Assembly (NCBI RefSeq): GCF_041146395.1
Contig: NC_091006.1
Location: 3,106,001 to 3,170,000 of the forward strand
DNA from: Eulemur rufifrons
Lineage: Eukaryota > Chordata > Mammalia > Primates > Lemuridae
Direction: 5' to 3'
Length of the DNA stretch: 64,000 bases
Each line of letters begins with the position of its first letter. The first letter of the stretch is position 1. This document shows positions 12,001-21,000 of this stretch, piece after piece. The notes under the pieces were generated by a model, which was given only the letters and a program-made list of their open reading frames with translations, was not told the DNA's origin and did no database searches. The position numbers were made by a program, and so were the translations under genes.

Positions 12001-15000
12001 ATTTATCACAGCAGCTTAGTCAGAATGCATGGCTGGACCATAAGAGGAAAAAACCCAGGCAGTGTGGAGGAATCCACACCTTATATCCTCTTTCTCCCGT
12101 GACGAGTCACACAGAGTGCTGCGCTCTTACCCCAGCAACAAAAAGGCAACCATGTGTATGTAGTATCTCCGTCCAAGTTAGCCCATTAGAGAATCAACAC
12201 CCAGAGTTTTACTGGGGGCTGGTCACGAAGGCACCTTCTACCGAGCATGTACCCAAATTCTAGACTGCCAGAAGAAGAGCAGGAGTTCACCACTGTTTGC
12301 ACCATCAGTCCAGGCACAGTGAACCAGCCTTACCAGCTAGGGCACAGCGTGAACACCAGAACCAGGTTCCCAGATGCCAGCAGGCAAGGATGTGAGCCTC
12401 GGGTCTGCTATGCTAACCATGTCTGCACGAGGGCACACACAGCCCAGCATATTTCCTCACTTAATACTCTGCCATGAAATTTCCCTTTATTATGAAATGT
12501 TCCTCAAAAACATGATTTTAATGATTGTATAATATTACCCTTTTTCTTCTAGTACATACCATCTTCCTATAGTTGGTATTTAGATTGTTTCCAAACATCT
12601 CATGTGTTTTGTGAGACGGGGTCTCACTATGCTGCCCAGGGTAATCTCCAACTCTGGGCTCAAGCGATCCTCCCACATCAGCTGGGACTACAGGTGCAAC
12701 CTACAGCTTGCTGATTTTTTTTATATAATAATTTGAGGCACATTTATGAACATGAATCTTTATAAATCTCTAGTTTTTTTCTTTAAGATATCTTTCTAGG
12801 GCAGAGTTACAGGGTCAAACCTCTTTAAGGCTACCCATGTACCAACCCAATTATCCTCCAGGAAAGAAAGACACACAAACATAATATCCCCTGTGACCTC
12901 TCCCTCACTGTTACTGAGTTTAAGTCTACTTTTTTTTTTTAAATAACAGCTTTACGGAGATAAAATTCATATACCGTATAAGTTCTACCCATTGAAAATA
13001 TACAGTTCAGTGGGTTCTACCGTATTCAGAGTTGTGCAACCATCACCACTATCTGATTTTAGAACATTTTCATCACCCCAAAAAGTAACCAAGTATCCAC
13101 TGGCAGTCACTCCCCATTTTCTCTCTCCCCACTTTCCCTAACCCTGGGCAAACACAAATCTATTTTCTGTCTGTATAGATTTGCTTATTCTGGACATTTC
13201 ATATAAATGGAATCAAATAATATATGGCTTTTGTGTCTGGCTTCTTTCACTTAGCATGATGTTTTCAAGGTTTATCTACATTGTAGCATGTAACAGAACT
13301 TCATTCTTCCTTGTCCCTTAATAATATTTCATTATATAGATATACTGCGTTTGTTTTATCTATTCATCAGTTGATAGACATTTAGAGTTTTTTCACTATT
13401 ATGAATAAGGCTGCTTATTGGTGTACACAGTTTTATATGGATGTGTGTTTTTGTTTCTCTTGACTGAATATCTAGGAGTGGCATTGCTGGATCACATGGC
13501 GAATTCTATGTTTAACCATTCGAGGAACTACTAGACTATTTCTCAAAGTGGCTACACTATTTTACATTCCCACTAACAGTGCATGAGGGTTCCAATTTAT
13601 CTAGCTCTCACTAATACTCGCTATGGTCTACCTTTTTTGTTACAGCTACCCTAGCCTGTGTGGTAGGTCACTGTGGTTTTGAATTGCATTTCCCTGATGG
13701 TTAATGATACTGAACATCTTTTCATGGGTTTATTGGCCATTTGTATATCTTCTTGGAAGAAATGTCAATTGAGATCCTGTCCTCAGTTTTAAACTGGGTT
13801 GTCTTTTTGTCTAGTTAAAAAGTATTTTTCTAAATCTTTGCCATGTTGACATGCAAAAGCAGGTATTTTATTTTTCCAACTTGTAGGTTTTATTATTATA
13901 ATAGTGAAGGTAAACATTTTTTCATATAGTATTGATCTTGAATTTTTCAGTGAATTGTCTGCTAGTGTTCTCTGCACATTATTTTCTGGGGTATTTAGAT
14001 TACATTTCATTCTACAAAGTTTAAGACCAGAATAAAAGTTTCACTTTAACCTATGGTGCTCAACCCACTCCAGACAGGTAGAAAGCAGCCCTGGGATTTG
14101 AGTTAGGATCACATTTCCTATTCTGTAGCTTATCTCTGGGTCCTGCCCACGGCGATTACTTCCTGGCGTGGGTGGGGGGCAGTATTACATGAAGAGACTC
14201 CCCTTTCTCTCCAGCTACGTCACCGCTGTCTCAGCTCTGCACACAACTAGCCTCCCTAACTTTGGCCCAGTCACGCCCATGGGCTGGACCCCAGGGAGGG
14301 AGAAGGGGAGTGGACCAGCAGGGCATAAATGAATCACGTTTCTCCTTCCACAAAGATTTCTCAGCCTCACTTCCCAGCAGGTCACCACCGCCTGACCCCT
14401 AGATACTCCCCCCCCACCACCCTAACTTCCCTGGTCTCACAAGGACATTTTCCCAAGTCCAAATTGTACAGATATTCAGAATCTGTGTTGGAATTGATCT
14501 TAAATGAATACCTTTTAAACCACTAAAATGATCCCCGATTTTGCCTTTTTTCAGACATAAGATAAAAATGTCTTTAATGTTAACCTAATTTAATATTAAT
14601 GGACAAAAATAATTGTCAGTCTCTTTCCTTTCCATTTCCAAAAATTACTCCGATGGATACGGTTGGATTTGATGCAGAACTCCACGGTTCCCCAAGGCTG
14701 CGTTTCATTTTACAGAGAAGCTTTACTAACCGATCCCTTCCCATGCATTCCCAGGGCTCAGATAAGCAGACATTCCAACAGGCGGATAAGAACCTCTTCC
14801 TGCTCCTACTATACCTTACCCAACCTCTGGCTGGCCCAGAATCACCACGCCCTGACCAGCCCACAGATTTGGGGTCAAGTTTCTAGATAAGGCATAGAAA
14901 TGCTCAGGATTAGATGTGACTGAGTAATTGCGCCCAAAATTACATTACTTCTTACCGACAGGGAGGAATGCCAGGCCCTGCTGGGAACACCAAAAACGCC

Positions 15001-18000
15001 CCTGGGGCTGTTTGGAGACTTCCCTGAGAGGTCCATCTGGACAGGACTGCCAGAAAGACCCTGAGGCCCTGCTCAGGGCTGCTCTGTTGGGGGACCCAGA
15101 GTCCTGAGCCCTGGTCTCGTCCAGTAGCAAAGCCCAGCCCCAAACGCTGCCAGACCAGCCCCTGCAACCCACTGGCAGAGACGGGTTCACGGCAGGACGT
15201 GAGGCTGCTCCAAGACTGGAGTGAGGGTTCGCACCAGGGACCAGGGCAGAACCTCTCACGCCTGCTTGGCCCAGGAACCGGGAGACCACCTGAGCTGTCC
15301 TGACCTCTAGGTCACTGCTGACAAGCCCTACAGTGAAGTGAGCCTTTCTCCTACACGGAGTCCCTCATGTCCTTGGGCATTTCTGTCGGTCCTAGAACTC
15401 AGAAGGATGGTCTGACAGCTGACACCCATGAAAGCAAGTCCTGAGTGAACGCTCAGCATTATCACGAGCTTTGCGGGCAGCTTATGAGGACCCTGGTACA
15501 GCATCTTGGATCTCAGAGTTCTGAGGCAAGGGGGTTAGGTGAGCTCCCAAGATCCTAGAGGCAGTCAGGGTTGGAGTGGGACATATCTCACGCCTTTCCC
15601 ACTGCTCTGAGATGAACGGTGAGGCGGCCAGAGCTGTAGGAACCTGTGGGAGTGCTGGTGTGGCTCCCCTGCTGGCCCCTAGGCGCCCCCTTCATCGAGT
15701 GCTTCCTGGATGAGGACTGCCGAGCATCACCCCCTTTCCTTTGGGGAACAGACACCAGTGCCCACTCTCCTACCTTACAGCCCATGATGATGGGGGCAAA
15801 TACATGCTCCCCCACCTCCTTTCCAAGGGGAAGGGCATCTGACTCATGCCTGGCCAGCTGTAACACTAAGGCCCTTGGCCCTGAGAGCGGTTCAAGGATA
15901 AGCACCTGAGGTGTGATGATCTGGTGCTGTCAGAGCCCATCAGGAAGAGGCCCTCACTGGCCTTGAACCTGGGAGGGAGGATGTGAGACTGGGCAGCTGC
16001 AGCACATGACCACCAACAGGGCAGTGCCTGCCCAGAAAGGGAACCAACTCATGGGGAACAGAGCTGAGAAACAGCTTTGGTGATGGCATTTGAGCCCTTG
16101 ATCAAGCCAAGCCTGAAGCCATCCCTCTGGATTTCTCAGTCATGGGAACCAATCAATTCATTCTCTTCCTTGCCTAAGCCATTTTCCGGATTGAGGTATA
16201 ATTTACATATAATGAAGTACACAGATTTGAACTATGTAATTCAAGGAGCTTGAACAAATGTATAAACCTGGGTAACCATCACTCCAATCAAAACATAGAA
16301 TATTTCCATCACCTCTAGGCAACCAATACTCTGATTTCTATCACCATAGATTTTCACCTGTTCTAGAACTATGTAAATAGAATCAGATAGGAGGTATTCT
16401 TTTGTGTGTGGCTTATTTTGCTCAATATCACGTTCTGAGATTCACCTGTGCTGTTGCATTTGTCAGTGGTTTGTTCTATTTTCTATAGTGGAGAATTCCA
16501 TAGTAGGGAATGTACCTATGGGTATTTATCATTTTGGATTAGATTTTTCTGGCACCTGCAACTAAAAAAGTCCTAACTAGAATAAGCTTACCTTGAGTAA
16601 ACTCTCCTTACGTGTGAATGTATACTCACATGCCCTAGTGTACAGATTGTTCACCTCTGAATCAAGTATTTAAGAGCAGCACCCAGACAAAAACGGGAAG
16701 CACTCAATTTGGACGACAGGAAAGGATGGTCAGCCTAGCCCTGCAGACAGCAGTACGGCCAGGCCGCCTGGAAGGCAGGCACAGATGGAATGGGGCAGTC
16801 TTTCCTCCCACACTGGGGCCCCGCTCCAGTGGTGCCTGGCGCCTGCCTCCTCCCCGCCGCCTGCCTCCTCCCCACCGTGGGCACCAGTGGGGGCCCTTCC
16901 TCCACGCAGCCAGAGACAAAGCCCTTACATGTAGATGCGTTTCCAGCAAATGTAGGGCAAAGTGCAAGCTCAGGATCCGGGCACAACACTGAGTGAGAGG
17001 TGACGCTGCAGGGCCAGAGAGACCCTCACACAGGGTAGAGGAGGGCAGGTGCTTTTAGCCGCTTCTCCAGGGAAGTTATTTCTCTGCCTATCTCTCTCCT
17101 TCCTGGTTACGCAATCCCTCACTCAACCACCAAACTGTGGGAAACAGAATTTTTTGTTTACGAGTTAGCCAGAGCTGTCAACCAGAAAGCACAGAAATAG
17201 CATGCGGTACCCTGCAATATACACATACGTCTCATTTAACTTTTCACCACACTGGAGATTCAGGGCAGGTTGGAGGGAGAGAATCTAGCTCTTCCACGTC
17301 CATAAAAATAGAGACACGAATTTACAACTAGTAAACAGCCCTCATGCTCTTCCGGGATCTCCGCCAGGTGTCGGGGCTGGAGGTCGAGGCCCAGCTGCCT
17401 CCCTCCAGCATCTCAATCCATTCCCATGGGCGGTGGGTCGCCTGGTGAATCAACATCTAGCCATCATCTTTAGCTACAGACTCCCTTCAGCCAGTTCTAG
17501 ATATCTTTACGAACACCTACTGTGTGCCAGTCACGGTTATTTCTCAACATGCTGAATAACTAACCTTTTGCTATGCCTCCTACCACCTGTCAAATCACCA
17601 AAATTTCCATGAATCGAATCTATTTCCAGACCCAAACAAGGACCTGCTTATGACAACTGGCAGGACGCACCCATCAATAGGTAACAGTCTTCACCTAGAA
17701 AGTGTGTCTGTGTGTGGTGGGGGACAGGGCTGGCATGTGTATGTGACTTTCAATTTGCGCAGTTTTAGCAGGGCGCGGTGGCTCACGCCTGTGCTCCTAG
17801 CACTCTGGGAGGCCGAGGCGGGAGGATGGCTTGAGCTCAGGAGTTTGAGACCAGCCTGAGCAAGAGTGAGACCCTGTCTCTACTATAGGTAGTAAAAATT
17901 AGCCGGGTGTGGTGGCGCATGCCTGTAGTCCCAGCTACTCAGGAGGCTGAGGCAGGAGGCTCACTTGAGCCCAGGTGTTTGAGGTTGTGAGCTAGGCTGA

Positions 18001-21000
18001 TGCCTCTGCACTCTATAGCCCAAGTGACAGAGCAAGACTCTGTCTCAAAGAAATCATAATTTGTACACTTCTGTGATTACCTTTTTTTACAATAACTTAT
18101 ATAAATCACATTGGAAAAAAATAAGCTCTCTGAAGTTGTTTTTGATCACCTGCCCTTTTCTCTTCTATCAAATCGAAACCTGGCTGTAGAGGATCTGACC
18201 GGAAAGTCCAGAGGGACGGAAACCATTCACCGTGGTCCCTCTGTACCTGCTGCTGCAGGCAGGAGACCTCGTCCCCAGCCCGCACCCCTGGCTGCCGCTC
18301 TGCTAGACACCCCGTCCTCTGGCCGAGCTGCACCTGCAGTTCAGCTGTGCTCTACGGCCACCTCCAATGCAGCCTCCGTGTCACGGGACTCTGGTATCTG
18401 AGCCAGAGGAGGAAGTGTTCATCGGGCTAAAGCTGATGCCCAGTAGCATCAGGTGGTGTCTTGGCAACCATCCAAACAGCCCCAGGAAACAAGGGACATT
18501 TGCAGTGTTACAGCTCATCACTTGACTCTCCTCTGAGTCACCCTGAACACTGTTTCTGCCAGGGGACTCCTCCCGGCCAGGATCCCACAGTGGAGGAGCG
18601 CCGGCCAGGCAGGCCCCTGGGCTGTTGGTGTACACTAGTGCGCCCGGGCAGACCCTCTCCCCAAGCCCACTGGGTTCAGCCCCGCCTTTAGGATCTGGCT
18701 TAGACCATGCAGGGGTCAGGGGTCAGGGGCAGCATCACCAACTTCCACACCCCTCCTCTCCGCCTCTCCTCTCCGGAAAGGGCTTGGGGCTCCAAGGGGA
18801 TGGGTGCCAACAGCGGGAGGGATAACATCAGTACCCAATACAGCCAGAGCTGCTAGTCGACCCCCACGACCCGGGCTGTGCGTGGCAGACTCAGCCCATC
18901 TGAAGGCTTCCCCGCACACAAGTGTCTAACGTGAAACTAGACCCCACTAAGACAAATGGGGTAGAGGAAGAACTAGGAGCAGCTTCTGGGTTAAAAAAAA
19001 AAAAAAAAATTCTCCTCCTTCCTTCTCTGCTGGAGCCTCCAGCAAGCCCAGAGTAAACAGGGACCATGAAGCAGGACACAGTGAACCCTGGCGCGCCCGG
19101 TACAGCCTGGAGGTTTCTGTGAACAAGAAACAACTTCTCCTACAGCTCTTGAGTAAAAACAATGGAGCTAACTTCATTGGGGACATTAGCGTTCCCAAAG
19201 GATGAAGAGGCAGAGATAAGAAGTGACAATGCTCTACTGTGTGCTCCCTTCTGCCACACAGTGCCAAGACCTTTCTTTCATTTAGGGGCCTTCAGCAGCC
19301 CCGGGGGAAGGCTCTCTCTAATTTTTTCCCAGCTGTTTTTTTTTTTTATTTATTTTTTTTGTGGCCAAGAACAGGTTTTCCTGCAGGTTTTAGGACTACA
19401 ACATTGGGGGACATTTAGGACTACAGCTATCCCTCTATTTAAACATAATAATTTAATGAGAAAGACAAGAATAGTGAGAAGCCAAAGAAAGGTGAGAGAG
19501 ACGTGACATTGCCATAGACCATAAAGTTGGTTTTTTTTAATTTAGAGAACTCGCAGTGGCTCACGCCTATAATCCCAGCACTTTGGAAAGCTGAGGTGGG
19601 AGGATTGCTTGAGGCCAGGAGTTCAAGACCAGCTGGGCAATACAGTGAGACCACAACTCTACAAAAAAATTTGTTATAAATTAGCCAGGCATGGGGACAT
19701 GCACCTGTTGTCCCAGCTACTCAGGAGGCTGAGGTGGGAGGATCGCTTGAGCCCACAGGAGTTTTATTATCAGCCCAGACCAGGGGTACACAGTCTTAGG
19801 GGCGGGGCGGGGCCCATGTATGACCTGGGGCAAAGTTGTGTCCTCAGGCTCTGTACAGAAAAAGCCAAGAAAATCCTGATTTACAAAGGGACCCCCTTCC
19901 CCCTACCAGTGACTGACTTGCACACACAGTGTCCAAATCCAGCCAGCATAAGGGACTTTTGGGCAATTGAGTGCAAGTCACACAAAACACAGGTGAAGCT
20001 CTGAATATGGCCCATGGACCACCGACTTTTTGCTCACTGGACTAAAGTGAAGAAGGTGATTCCTTTTCAACCAAGGCCTGAGCTATCCCAACAAAGCGTC
20101 ATTGCCCAGCACCCCAGGAAATGAGACCCGCCACAGAAGCCATATTAAGTCACGGTCCAGGGTGTCCCCAAAACTGACAGGGGGTCAAGCACAGAACTGT
20201 CACTCCATAATTACTTCCTGAATGGAGCAGAATGGCATTTTAAAGAAAAGGGGCGGGAAGGTATGACAGCTAAGAGGACGAAAAAGAAGCCCGACTTTAG
20301 CAGAAACTCCTTTGCTCCTGCAGGTGTGCACAAAATCCCAGTGGTGCACACACAGGATGGGCGAGCCCGACGCAGAGGCAGCTGTAGATGCCCTGACTGC
20401 ATGTCCAGTCCCAGGGGTCCTCACTCACCTCCTGGCTGGCCTGGGCACCGAATCCACGTAGCAGCTGTTGGCAATCCTCAGCTCCCTGCGGGAGCCCTGG
20501 GGCCCCTCCCCAGTTTGCTCTCTCTCCCCGGAATCTCCTACCACCCCCATGCCCTACTCCTTCAGCTTCAGCTTTAAAAGGCTCTATCTAGACTTCCTTG
20601 TTCTAAAACAAACCTGCCTCTCTCTTCTCTCCCCCTCCCTCCAGCAATTATCTTCTCTGCCCTTCTTCCCCTGCACCTGCCATGCTGACTTTTGTCCCCA
20701 ACTCTCCAACCATCTGTTTCCTAAAAACCCCTAAAGGACTACACATCCAGTATTTTCCAGTGCCTTTCTGACTTGTCAACCTCACCTCTCCCCTAAAAGA
20801 CTCACCTCTCTGCTTCCTTGACATGGCCCCACCCCTGGCCTGCCTCCCGTCTCTCTACCTGTCCCTTAGGCAGAGGTATTATTCCCTTCCGTCTGTCCTG
20901 GGTCCTTTTACTCAATACCCCAACTGTCTCTCACACTGGTGCCTCCCAAAGCCGCATCTCCGCCCAGGGTGTTCCCAGGGCTGCCAGGTCCGTGGAGTGG

